Assembly: GCA_011524425.1 (NCBI GenBank)
Contig: WTKI01000291.1
Coordinates: forward strand, 1 to 5,278
Direction: 5' to 3'
From: Altererythrobacter sp.
Lineage (GTDB): Bacteria > Pseudomonadota > Alphaproteobacteria > Sphingomonadales > Sphingomonadaceae
DNA: 5,278 nt
The notes beneath the pieces were generated by a model. The model was given only the letters and a program-made list of their open reading frames with translations. It did no database searches and was not told where the DNA came from. Made by a program: the position numbers and the translations under genes. This document shows positions 1 to 5,278 of the stretch, in pieces. How positions within the stretch are numbered: the first letter of the stretch is position 1; every line of letters starts with the position of its first letter.

Positions 1-1
1 G

Positions 2-493
2 CAAGCGATCAGCGATGTTTTGCAGCGCTATTCGCGCACCCTTGACTGGCTTGATGGAGAAGGTCACGCGCAATGCTATTGGCCTGATGCAGAGATTGAT
101 TACGGCTTCTTTGAAGGTTCGGCGCTGGATTTCCTTCCTGTCGTGATAGAAGTTGAGCGCGGGTCTGACCGGCGTTGGCACATGTTAAGTGCGCCGATCA
201 TCGCGTTTCATTCTCCAACGCAAGCCAGCAGTGAAACGTATGGTGTCGCCGCTGCCTCGCGTAGGCAGGATGACGGGACTTTGGCTGGCAACATTTATGG
301 CGGCCGCTATCTTGATGAGTGGGAGAAGCGCGAGGCGCAATCCGGCTTGCAATGGCGTATCTCCAAGCGGCTATACTTGGTGGATTGGCGTAGCCCATTG
401 ACCGATCAACCTGGGTTTACACCCGACCCAGAGCTGCCGTTGCCAACCGCTGATATCTCGGAATATGGCCATCCGCTGTATCGCAAACTCTAA
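2..493 (+). CDS. SnoaL-like (NTF2-fold) protein, 5'-truncated by window edge
   Basis: This is the 3' part of a gene for a small SnoaL/NTF2-fold protein, a family of cone-shaped alpha+beta proteins that includes hydratases, dehydratases, isomerases and ring-hydroxylating dioxygenase small subunits. The frame is open to the window edge. Residues before the first possible start (a TTG at 20) read QAISDV, which fits the first helix of the family, so the true start lies a few codons upstream. Counting from base 2 there are 163 residues, close to the usual 150-180. Visible family features are the helix with Tyr10 and Asp15 (YSRTLDWLD), the WPDAEIDYG segment at 27-35, His60, and the C-terminal strand pair GGRYLDEWEKR (100-110) and LQWRISKRLYLVDWR (about 117-130). 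The stop is TAA at 491-493. It converges on the VOC gene with 13 bp between them. It resembles the SnoaL-like gene at 2732-3271 in its C-terminal motif. The exact reaction is unknown. Confidence 0.85.
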   Translation, partial: QAISDVLQRYSRTLDWLDGEGHAQCYWPDAEIDYGFFEGSALDFLPVVIEVERGSDRRWHMLSAPIIAFHSPTQASSETYGVAAASRRQDDGTLAGNIYGGRYLDEWEKREAQSGLQWRISKRLYLVDWRSPLTDQPGFTPDPELPLPTADISEYGHPLYRKL

Positions 494-506
494 GCTAATC
501 TGAAGC

Positions 507-1028
507 TCACAGCTCGCGAAACAGATCGCGGCTATCCCAGTCCTGAGCGGCACCATGCACCATTGCGTAGAAATCCTTAAGCGGGCCGCTGCCTTCATAA
601 ATTTCGATCATATGGCCTAGCGAGACAACCGCATCTAGGAATGCAAACTCCATCCCTGTGGACGTGCAAGAATGCTGTGCAAGATGTGTTCCCTGTGCTG
701 CAAATTCCGCGATGGCTTCCCTCAGGTTTTCGACCCAAACAGCAATATGATGCAGCCCAAACCGGCCTGAGCCCGCAGGGTAAATATCATGGCAAGCGCT
801 GGGCTCTGAATTGTGCTGTTGAACGAATTCCACCATCACATCGCCCCATTGGCCATAAGCTGAAGAATGGTCGAATGGCTGGTCAATGCCGCGGTGCTTG
901 CTCCAGCTTAGAGGTACGTGGCGAAAGACGAAGAATGGCCCTGAGCCAAAGGCGGCGCTATGCGCTTTGGCTGCGATCTCGATATCGGGAACGAAATAAG
1001 CAATCTGTCGAGGTCGCAACGCTCGCAC
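507..1028 (-). CDS. VOC family (glyoxalase/methylmalonyl-CoA epimerase-like) protein
   Basis: A 173-residue protein of the vicinal oxygen chelate fold, with two beta-alpha-beta-beta-beta modules. Module 1 runs from RQIAYFVPDIE (7-17) to WGDVMVEFVQQH (61-72). Module 2 runs from GLHHIAVWVENL (91-102) to LGHMIEIYEG (137-146). By position, the metal-ligand slots hold Gln8, Glu67, His94 and Glu142. VOC enzymes usually have His at the first slot, so the Gln is unusual. Length fits Glyoxalase_4-type members, which are longer than classical methylmalonyl-CoA epimerase. The start is GTG at 1028-1026, one base after the TGA of the acyl-CoA synthetase gene. An in-frame TAA just upstream (1037-1035) rules out an earlier start; TTG at 1019 is the next option. 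The nearest purine-rich stretch (AAGGA) is about 17 nt before the GTG, too far for a normal ribosome site, so translation is probably coupled to the upstream gene. An epimerase or isomerase role on a CoA-linked or cyclic intermediate is inferred; the substrate is unknown. Confidence 0.85.
   Translation of the reverse strand: MRALRPRQIAYFVPDIEIAAKAHSAAFGSGPFFVFRHVPLSWSKHRGIDQPFDHSSAYGQWGDVMVEFVQQHNSEPSACHDIYPAGSGRFGLHHIAVWVENLREAIAEFAAQGTHLAQHSCTSTGMEFAFLDAVVSLGHMIEIYEGSGPLKDFYAMVHGAAQDWDSRDLFREL
511..533. terminator. Possible stem-loop at the convergent gene junction
   Basis: An imperfect inverted repeat has arms AGC(T)CGCGA and TCGCGGCT around a 6-nt loop (AACAGA), giving 8 paired bases with one bulged T. 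It lies at the 3' end of the VOC gene, just beyond the stop of the convergent SnoaL-like gene at 493. The position suits a shared transcription end. No T-run follows on either strand, so it is not a canonical intrinsic terminator and could simply reflect coding sequence. Confidence 0.22.
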
Positions 1029-1029
1029 T

Positions 1030-2616
1030 TCAGTTTACCGCGCGTTCCTTGCCTTCCCAATATGGCGCACGCAGATCCTTGCGCAGAATCTTACCCGACG
1101 GGTTGCGCGGCAAGGCTTCGATGAAGTCGACGGATTTTGGGCATTTGTATCCGGCAATATGTTCGCGTGCGTGTGCGATGACATCGGCCTGAGACAGCTC
1201 GCCCCCCTCCTTGAGCACGACACAGGCTTTGACTTCTTCGCCCCATTTCTCGCTGGGAATACCGATGACTGCTACATCAGCGATCATGGGATGTGCATAG
1301 AGCGCGTTTTCAACTTCAGCGGGATAGATGTTCTCACCGCCAGAGATGATCATGTCTTTCACACGGTCTTGAATGTATAGATAGCCATCTTCATCAAGGT
1401 AACCGGCATCGCCTGTGCGCAGCCATCCTTCTGCATCGATTGTCTCAGCTGTTGCTTCTGGACGGTTCCAATAGCCCTTCATATTCTTGGGGCTGCGCGT
1501 GGCGATCTCGCCGATCACATGTGGCGCGACTGTATTGCCATCTTCATCGATAATCTTGATCTCAACATCTTTGAGGGGCGTTCCTACGGATCGCATCCGC
1601 GGGTTGCCTTTGGGGTCGTGATCTTCCGGATTCAGCGCAACGATAGTCCCGCTCGTTTCGGTCATGCCGTACATTTGCACGAACCCGCAACCCAGCACAT
1701 CCATCGCTTGCTTCATGAGCTCAAGCGGAATGGGAGAGGCCCCGTATGTGATGTATTTGAGATCCGAGAAATCGACTTCGTTCACACGGGGATGGTTGAG
1801 CAGGATTTGAATGGCTGCAGGCACCATAAAGATCTTCGAAATCGCATATTGCTCGATCAGCTCTAATGCTTGCGTAGGGTCATATTCAGGCAAGACAATA
1901 GAGCGGGTTCCGTTGAATAGGTTTGAAAGACCATAACCTGTTCCGCTGATATGAAAGCACGGCATGGCAAGCAGAGAAACCTCGCCCTGTTTCGATTTCT
2001 GCCAGTCCATTTGTTCCGTTTCATCGACGTCGAAAAGGCTGTTGGGGAAAAGCGACCGATGCGTCATGATCGCACCTTTTGGATAGCCGGTTGTGCCAGA
2101 AGTATAGAGCTGGATCGCTTCATCCTCAGGATCACACGGGCTTGCCGGATCAGATGCCGGAAACGTGTCACGCCAGGCCGGATATCCGGGAAACTCGCCT
2201 TCGTCGCCCAAGATTCCGAATACCTTTTCGACATGGTCCAGTTTTGGACGAATCTCAGAGATCATAGTGTCGAAACCCGGTGCGACGAACACGACGCTCG
2301 CCTGACAATCATTGAGCACATAGGTCACTTCAGGCTTTGCAAGACGCCAATTGACAGGTGTCATCACAACGCCAAGCTTTGCGGCACCTACCAGTACTTC
2401 GAAATAGGTGTGCGTGTTCTTGCCCAGATAGGCAATGCGATCCCCGCGCTTGATCCCTAGGGATTGCATAGCATGGGCGGCTTGGTTGCTGCGGCTATCA
2501 AGCTGCGCGAAGGAGGTCTCATCTCCCTCGAACTCGAAAGCAATACTGTCAGGCTGCTCTTTTGCGTAATGCCGCGCGATATCGCCAATTGTTTGCGGAT
2601 CATCGATGCTGGACAT
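1030..2616 (-). CDS. AMP-forming acyl-CoA synthetase (FadD-like, class I adenylate-forming)
   Basis: A full-length 528-residue cytoplasmic ligase that activates a carboxylic acid with ATP to an acyl-adenylate and then to the CoA thioester. All ANL-superfamily core motifs are present: P-loop YTSGTTGYPKG (171-181), TYGASP (290-294 region), adenine/Mg motif YGMTET (316-321), TGD with ribose-binding Asp403, the hinge region DRVKD (417-421), GGENIYP (426-432), and the C-terminal catalytic lysine Lys509 in PSGKILRKDLR. MTPVNWRL at 85-92 is typical of FadD-like ligases from sphingomonads and actinobacteria. The large N-terminal domain (about 1-415) and small mobile C-terminal domain (about 420-528) are both intact. 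The start is ATG at 2616-2614, preceded by a good GGAGG. The stop TGA is one base before the VOC start, indicating one transcript. The substrate cannot be inferred: it may be a medium or long fatty acid, or a steroid-, terpenoid- or aryl-derived acid. No gene symbol is assigned because many paralogues share this architecture. Confidence 0.95.
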   Translation of the reverse strand: MSSIDDPQTIGDIARHYAKEQPDSIAFEFEGDETSFAQLDSRSNQAAHAMQSLGIKRGDRIAYLGKNTHTYFEVLVGAAKLGVVMTPVNWRLAKPEVTYVLNDCQASVVFVAPGFDTMISEIRPKLDHVEKVFGILGDEGEFPGYPAWRDTFPASDPASPCDPEDEAIQLYTSGTTGYPKGAIMTHRSLFPNSLFDVDETEQMDWQKSKQGEVSLLAMPCFHISGTGYGLSNLFNGTRSIVLPEYDPTQALELIEQYAISKIFMVPAAIQILLNHPRVNEVDFSDLKYITYGASPIPLELMKQAMDVLGCGFVQMYGMTETSGTIVALNPEDHDPKGNPRMRSVGTPLKDVEIKIIDEDGNTVAPHVIGEIATRSPKNMKGYWNRPEATAETIDAEGWLRTGDAGYLDEDGYLYIQDRVKDMIISGGENIYPAEVENALYAHPMIADVAVIGIPSEKWGEEVKACVVLKEGGELSQADVIAHAREHIAGYKCPKSVDFIEALPRNPSGKILRKDLRAPYWEGKERAVN

Positions 2617-2731
2617 TGTGCCTCCGGGATTATTCGATCTTGCTCAGCGGACTTAATCTCGCAACGGGTAGGCACCATTGGCAGAATTCATAGCCCTAAA
2701 GTTTGCTTCAACGACAGGTCTTTCAGGCCGG
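2617..2731 (-). other. 115-bp intra-cluster gap, possible internal promoter
   Basis: This is the only sizeable gap among the four minus-strand genes, between the SnoaL-like stop and the acyl-CoA synthetase start. No convincing gene or intrinsic terminator is seen in it. A weak promoter-like pair lies on the minus strand: TTGAAG (2711-2706) and AATTCT (2688-2683) with a 17-nt spacer. They match the sigma-70 consensus at 4/6 and 3/6 and would leave a leader of about 66 nt. This is a candidate only. The gap may instead be a spacer within one long transcript. Confidence 0.3.
2621..2625 (-). promoter_or_regulatory. Ribosome binding site of the acyl-CoA synthetase gene
   Basis: GGAGG on the minus strand, four bases (CACA) before the ATG at 2616. 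It is a strong Shine-Dalgarno match with a somewhat short spacer. It fixes the start and gives this gene independent translation, unlike the VOC gene after it. Confidence 0.75.
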
Positions 2732-3271
2732 TTATCCGATCCAGCACTGAATGGCGGATGTTGAAGGATCGCGGTCGTCATGGAACCCGCAAGCGTCCCG
2801 GCCAAGCTCCGACATATCAACGCCTTCCACTACACGGAATTCGCGCCAGTCATACAAACCGGTACGCTTGGCAATTTTCCACTCGCCTGCGCGCTGCTCA
2901 AACCGGTCAACATAGCGGCCCGCGATAACCGCTGAATACACATCTTCCTTGGTCGGGAATATGTCAGTGGCGGGGTGGCCAGGCGGAATTGTGTGCATTG
3001 CTGTCATATAGGTTTCGGTGTTGCACACCGTCTCGGTTTCAAAGCCGAACAACACCTGGCCAAGCTGGTGCTGCGTTGCGAGGCATGGATCGATCACCAC
3101 GCGCGCCTGTTCTACAAATCCGCGCCAATGCCCTTCGATTGTTCCAAACTGGAACTGCGCATCTTCATGAAACAACCTGTCCATGAGCGACCATCGCCGC
3201 CGGTCAATCGCGTGCGCATAGGCTGTGATCACATCACGGATAGCTTCGCGGTCTTCAAGTGTTCCTGCCAT
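2732..3271 (-). CDS. SnoaL-like (NTF2-fold) protein
   Basis: A 179-residue SnoaL-like protein. The family fold contributes a cone-shaped pocket used for dehydration, hydration, isomerisation or cyclisation chemistry. Using numbering from ATG at 3271, the first helices read LEDREAIRDVITAYAHAID (5-23), with Tyr18 and Asp23 at the positions where pocket residues commonly lie. FHEDAQFQFG follows (34-43), then His68 in the central helix-strand region, and the C-terminal sheet GRYVDRFEQRAGEWKIAKR (118-136) ending in LYDWR (139-143). This last block is the family's most recognisable signature and parallels the SnoaL-like gene at 2-493. ATG 3271 is chosen because GGAG lies 8 nt upstream and the protein then starts directly at the first helix. 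A TTG at 3277 would overlap the preceding stop and adds only two residues. It follows the MDR oxidoreductase stop by 2 nt, so the two are probably co-transcribed and may act on consecutive intermediates. The stop is TAA. The reaction is unknown. Confidence 0.9.
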   Translation of the reverse strand: MAGTLEDREAIRDVITAYAHAIDRRRWSLMDRLFHEDAQFQFGTIEGHWRGFVEQARVVIDPCLATQHQLGQVLFGFETETVCNTETYMTAMHTIPPGHPATDIFPTKEDVYSAVIAGRYVDRFEQRAGEWKIAKRTGLYDWREFRVVEGVDMSELGRDACGFHDDRDPSTSAIQCWIG

Positions 3272-3273
3272 TC

Positions 3274-4269
3274 TCAAAGCTCCACAATCACTTTGCCGAT
3301 GTTGCCACCGGTAAAAAGCTTCTCATACGCGGTAAGCACGTTCTCAAGTCCGCGTGTAACGTCATAGGGCATGGTGATAGCCTCGCTATCGACCCATTCT
3401 TTTAGCCTGGAGGTCAGGCGCTCCCCTTGATCCATAAAATCAGGTGAGAAGAACCCCTCAACGCGCAGACGCCGCATCAAGATTTGATCGAATTCTGCCG
3501 GACTTGTGCGTGTACCTGCAGAATAGTCTGAGACTAGTCCGCAAATCGCCACACGCCCATAATGGTTCATCCGGGTCAGAACCTGGTCCAACATCGGGCC
3601 GCCGACATTGTCGAAATAGATATCAATACCGCCAATGCGATCGAGTTGATCACTCAGAATTCCTGACTTGTAATCAACTGCACCGTCTATGCCGATTTCT
3701 TGCGTGAGATAACGACATTTTTCAGCGCCTCCAGCTATCCCCCATGCCGAACAATCCAGCAGTTTGGCAATTTGAACCGCAAGAATTCCGGTGGCCCCGG
3801 CAGCGGCGGAAACCAGCACAGTTTCGCCTTCTTTAGCTGCGCCGGTTTGCTCTATGCCCCACAAGGCGGTCCAGCCATTCATGCCTAACGGTCCGAACCA
3901 TGCACGCTTATCTTTGACTGCAGGGTCCAACTTCACTGCCCCTGCTAAAACAGGGTCCACTAGGCTGTAATCTGCCCATTGGCCGAAAGCGCGGACAAGC
4001 GTGCCCTCGGGAAAATCCGGATGCTTTGACGCAGCGACCTCGCCAATCACAAGCCCTGTCATAGCTGTGCCGGTTTCCAGCGGCGGCTGGTAGCCATCGG
4101 TACGATCCGTGAGCCACATACGGGTGCCTGCATCCATGGAAAGCATGGCATTGCGGATAACGATCTGATTGGTTTCCGGCTCAGGCAAGGGGCTTTCCAC
4201 TAACTTCAAAGCTTGTGAAAAATTCATGCCCTCTGGGCGAGATTCAATGCGCCAGTAACGATTGCTCAT
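3274..4269 (-). CDS. NADP-dependent MDR oxidoreductase (PTGR/CurA-like, zinc-independent)
   Basis: A 331-residue medium-chain dehydrogenase/reductase of the zinc-independent prostaglandin/alkenal reductase type. This family uses NADPH to reduce the C=C bond of alpha,beta-unsaturated ketones or aldehydes. The N-terminal GroES-like catalytic domain covers about 1-125 and begins with NRYWRIESRPEG (3-14), the usual family opening. The Rossmann domain follows, with the nucleotide loop AAAGATG (155-161), Lys184 at a position that commonly contacts the NADP phosphate, FDNVGG (219-224) and CGLVSDYS (243-250), whose Tyr249 matches the conserved active-site tyrosine segment. GNIGKV (322-327) near the C-terminus is also typical. 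Zn-binding Cys/His motifs are absent. An oddity is LSMDAGTRMW (43-52), where many members have LSLDPYMRGRM. The start ATG at 4269 is supported by the family N-terminus, although no clear Shine-Dalgarno precedes it. It is the first gene of the minus-strand cluster and is divergent from the NmrA gene. The substrate is unknown. Confidence 0.93.
   Translation of the reverse strand: MSNRYWRIESRPEGMNFSQALKLVESPLPEPETNQIVIRNAMLSMDAGTRMWLTDRTDGYQPPLETGTAMTGLVIGEVAASKHPDFPEGTLVRAFGQWADYSLVDPVLAGAVKLDPAVKDKRAWFGPLGMNGWTALWGIEQTGAAKEGETVLVSAAAGATGILAVQIAKLLDCSAWGIAGGAEKCRYLTQEIGIDGAVDYKSGILSDQLDRIGGIDIYFDNVGGPMLDQVLTRMNHYGRVAICGLVSDYSAGTRTSPAEFDQILMRRLRVEGFFSPDFMDQGERLTSRLKEWVDSEAITMPYDVTRGLENVLTAYEKLFTGGNIGKVIVEL
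3280..3283 (-). promoter_or_regulatory. Ribosome binding site deciding the SnoaL-like start
   Basis: GGAG on the minus strand inside the last codons of the oxidoreductase gene, 8 nt before ATG 3271. The spacing favours this ATG over the in-frame TTG at 3277, which would have only 2 nt of spacer. Confidence 0.65.
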
Positions 4270-4325
4270 GATGGCTTTGTCTGCGGAGCATCGTGAGAGA
4301 GCAACGGATGCTTTTGCTAGTCGGG

Positions 4326-4348
4326 TGGCGCGCTATCACTTTGGCGCG
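4326..4348 (+). repeat. Short direct repeat TGGCGCG in divergent region
   Basis: Two identical 7-bp copies start 16 bp apart in the middle of the divergent intergenic region. They may be half-sites for a transcription factor. At this length chance occurrence is quite possible. Confidence 0.25.
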
Positions 4349-4392
4349 GTGCACAGCCGAGCTTCCCTTCCTAAGCTGCCTCCAAACAAACT

Positions 4393-4397
4393 GGGAG
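4393..4397 (+). promoter_or_regulatory. Ribosome binding site of the NmrA-like gene
   Basis: GGGAG ends 9 nt before ATG 4407, a normal Shine-Dalgarno sequence and spacing. It supports this start, as does the Rossmann strand that begins at residue 3. Confidence 0.75.
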
Positions 4398-4406
4398 ATT
4401 TAGGCG

Positions 4407-5278
4407 ATGGCACTTATCACAGTAATCGGCGCATCTGGTCGCCAAGGTTTGGCGCAAGTTCGCCAGGCTTTGAAGGCAGGGTATGATGTCCGCGCGATTT
4501 CGCGCCAGGAAGATCCTTTCGCTGGAGCAAAGATCGAAGGGATCGAGCGCGTGTCAGTGCGACCGATGGATCTTTACGATCCGTCGTCGTTCAATGATGC
4601 GCTCGAGGGCAGCGACTACATCTTCTACACGCACCCACTGCAAGCGCGCGCGGATCGTGCGGATCTGATCGGTGACCTGGGCAAAGCAGGTGCTGAGCTG
4701 GGTGTGAAGCGGCTCGTCTGGAACACATCGAGCTGGATCCCAGACAAGCCCGGAGAAGCCTTCACCTATGCTAACAACACCGCTGGTATCAACGCATTAT
4801 GGCGGTCCGGCTGTCCGGGAACAGTGTTTGGGTCCGTCTTGTTTATGGACAATCTGCTGACCAATTGGGCGCGTCCTTTCATCGTCAATGAAGGGCGATA
4901 TGTGTATCCGCACAAGCCTGAGCTGGAAGCGAACTGGATCAGTCTGGATGACGTGGCTAAATTCATGCTCGCCAGTCTTGAGCGCCCGGACATGGAAGGC
5001 GCTTGGCTCAACATTGGTGGGCCTAAGCGGATGCGAGGTCCGCAGGTGGCGGAAGTGCTGTCGAACACGCTCGACAAGCCTATTAAATATGACCCATGCA
5101 CACCGCAGGAATTCGGCGAGTATCTCGTGAATGCTGCAGGCGATGATATGCCAGCCGAAATGCGCGAAGAGTTTGCTGCAGGCATTGCAGCGTTTTACGA
5201 ATACAATAACAATTCGCCCACAAAGCCATTCGAAGTCGATATGGACCACGTCTATGATCGCTTCCCGGAATTGGATGG
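4407..5278 (+). CDS. NmrA-like NAD(P)-binding family protein, 3'-truncated by window edge
   Basis: The reading frame stays open for 290 codons from ATG 4407 to the window end, with no stop reached. It encodes an atypical short-chain dehydrogenase of the NmrA/HSCARG/QOR2 group. The N-terminus is a Rossmann strand and dinucleotide loop, MALITVIGASGRQG, with GxxGxxG at 8-14. Arg33 in AISRQ sits where the family binds the NADP 2'-phosphate. Other features are Asp55 (MDLYD), VKRLVWNTSSW (100-110), which forms the beta5 edge, GRYVYPH (163-169) and the segment NWISLDDVAKFM (176-187), strongly typical of NmrA-fold proteins. The usual SDR YxxxK catalytic pair is not evident: Tyr121 is followed by ANNT. 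It could therefore be a reductase of the isoflavone-reductase or quinone-reductase type, or a redox-sensing binding protein. The family is usually about 290-320 residues, so little is probably missing. It is divergent from the MDR gene and may share its control. The physiological role is inferred only. Confidence 0.9.
   Translation, partial: MALITVIGASGRQGLAQVRQALKAGYDVRAISRQEDPFAGAKIEGIERVSVRPMDLYDPSSFNDALEGSDYIFYTHPLQARADRADLIGDLGKAGAELGVKRLVWNTSSWIPDKPGEAFTYANNTAGINALWRSGCPGTVFGSVLFMDNLLTNWARPFIVNEGRYVYPHKPELEANWISLDDVAKFMLASLERPDMEGAWLNIGGPKRMRGPQVAEVLSNTLDKPIKYDPCTPQEFGEYLVNAAGDDMPAEMREEFAAGIAAFYEYNNNSPTKPFEVDMDHVYDRFPELD

Larger units (their letters stand above)
4270..4406. promoter_or_regulatory. 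Divergent intergenic region with presumed promoters
   Basis: These 137 bp separate the start of the minus-strand cluster from the start of the plus-strand NmrA gene, so both promoters should lie here or within the gene starts. No convincing sigma-70 -35/-10 pair could be picked by eye on either strand. The region contains a 7-bp direct repeat TGGCGCG (4326-4332 and 4342-4348) and a short inverted repeat AGCTT/AAGCT (4360-4364 and 4373-4377). Either could be part of an operator, but both are short enough to be chance. No regulator gene is visible in the window apart from the possible regulatory role of the NmrA protein. Confidence 0.5.

Noticed and set aside
20..22. TTG as the true start of the first SnoaL-like gene
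   Set aside because: The frame is open to the edge and the residues upstream (QAISDV) fit the family's first helix, so the start lies outside the window.
641..1192. 183-codon plus-strand open frame antisense to the VOC and ligase genes
   Set aside because: It is Arg/Ser/Gln-rich with no recognisable domain and lies fully opposite two well-supported genes, so it is a shadow frame.
1951..2460. 169-codon plus-strand open frame inside the acyl-CoA synthetase gene
   Set aside because: Antisense to an intact gene with all expected motifs, and its Arg/His/Cys-rich composition is typical of a reverse-complement shadow.
2464..2928. 154-codon plus-strand open frame spanning the 2617-2731 gap
   Set aside because: Low-complexity, Arg-rich translation without family features, overlapping the ends of two clear minus-strand genes. 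The gap portion alone shows no gene.
3272..3277. TTG start for the second SnoaL-like gene
   Set aside because: The ATG at 3271 has a GGAG at the better 8-nt spacing, and the TTG adds only two residues.
4797..5249. 150-codon minus-strand open frame opposite the NmrA gene (also 4766-5185)
   Set aside because: The plus strand carries clear NmrA-fold motifs through this stretch; the minus frames have no family features.

Overview
The window holds six protein-coding genes of small-molecule catabolism or modification and no RNA genes, insertion sequences or CRISPR. Base composition is moderate to moderately high GC by eye. The style of the genes (an acyl-CoA synthetase of the MTPVNWRL subfamily, SnoaL-like proteins and a VOC protein packed together) suggests a proteobacterium, most likely an alphaproteobacterium of the Sphingomonadales (Erythrobacter/Novosphingobium-like). 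A marine gammaproteobacterium cannot be excluded. This assignment is inference from protein style, not from a search.

Layout. At the left edge, the 3' part of a plus-strand SnoaL-like gene (2-493) converges on a minus-strand cluster of four genes. Read in the direction of transcription, these are an NADPH-dependent MDR oxidoreductase (4269-3274), a second SnoaL-like protein (3271-2732), an AMP-forming acyl-CoA synthetase (2616-1030) and a VOC/glyoxalase-fold protein (1028-507). The first two genes are 2 nt apart and the last two 1 nt apart. A gap of about 115 bp separates the two pairs. To the right, across a 137-bp divergent intergenic region (4270-4406), a plus-strand NmrA-type NAD(P)-binding protein begins at 4407 and runs off the window.

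How the genes may work together (inference). The set reads as part of a degradation pathway for a cyclic or branched organic acid, such as an aromatic, terpenoid, steroid or polyketide-like compound. The ligase would activate a carboxylate as its CoA thioester. The MDR protein would reduce an enone or alkenal-type intermediate. The SnoaL-like proteins would hydrate, dehydrate or isomerise a ring intermediate. The VOC protein would act as an epimerase, isomerase or dioxygenase-like enzyme. The NmrA protein would be a reductase or a redox-sensing regulator. The substrate cannot be read from the sequence. Nothing here is clearly a new kind of system; the main interest is an uncharacterised catabolic cluster with two SnoaL-like proteins.
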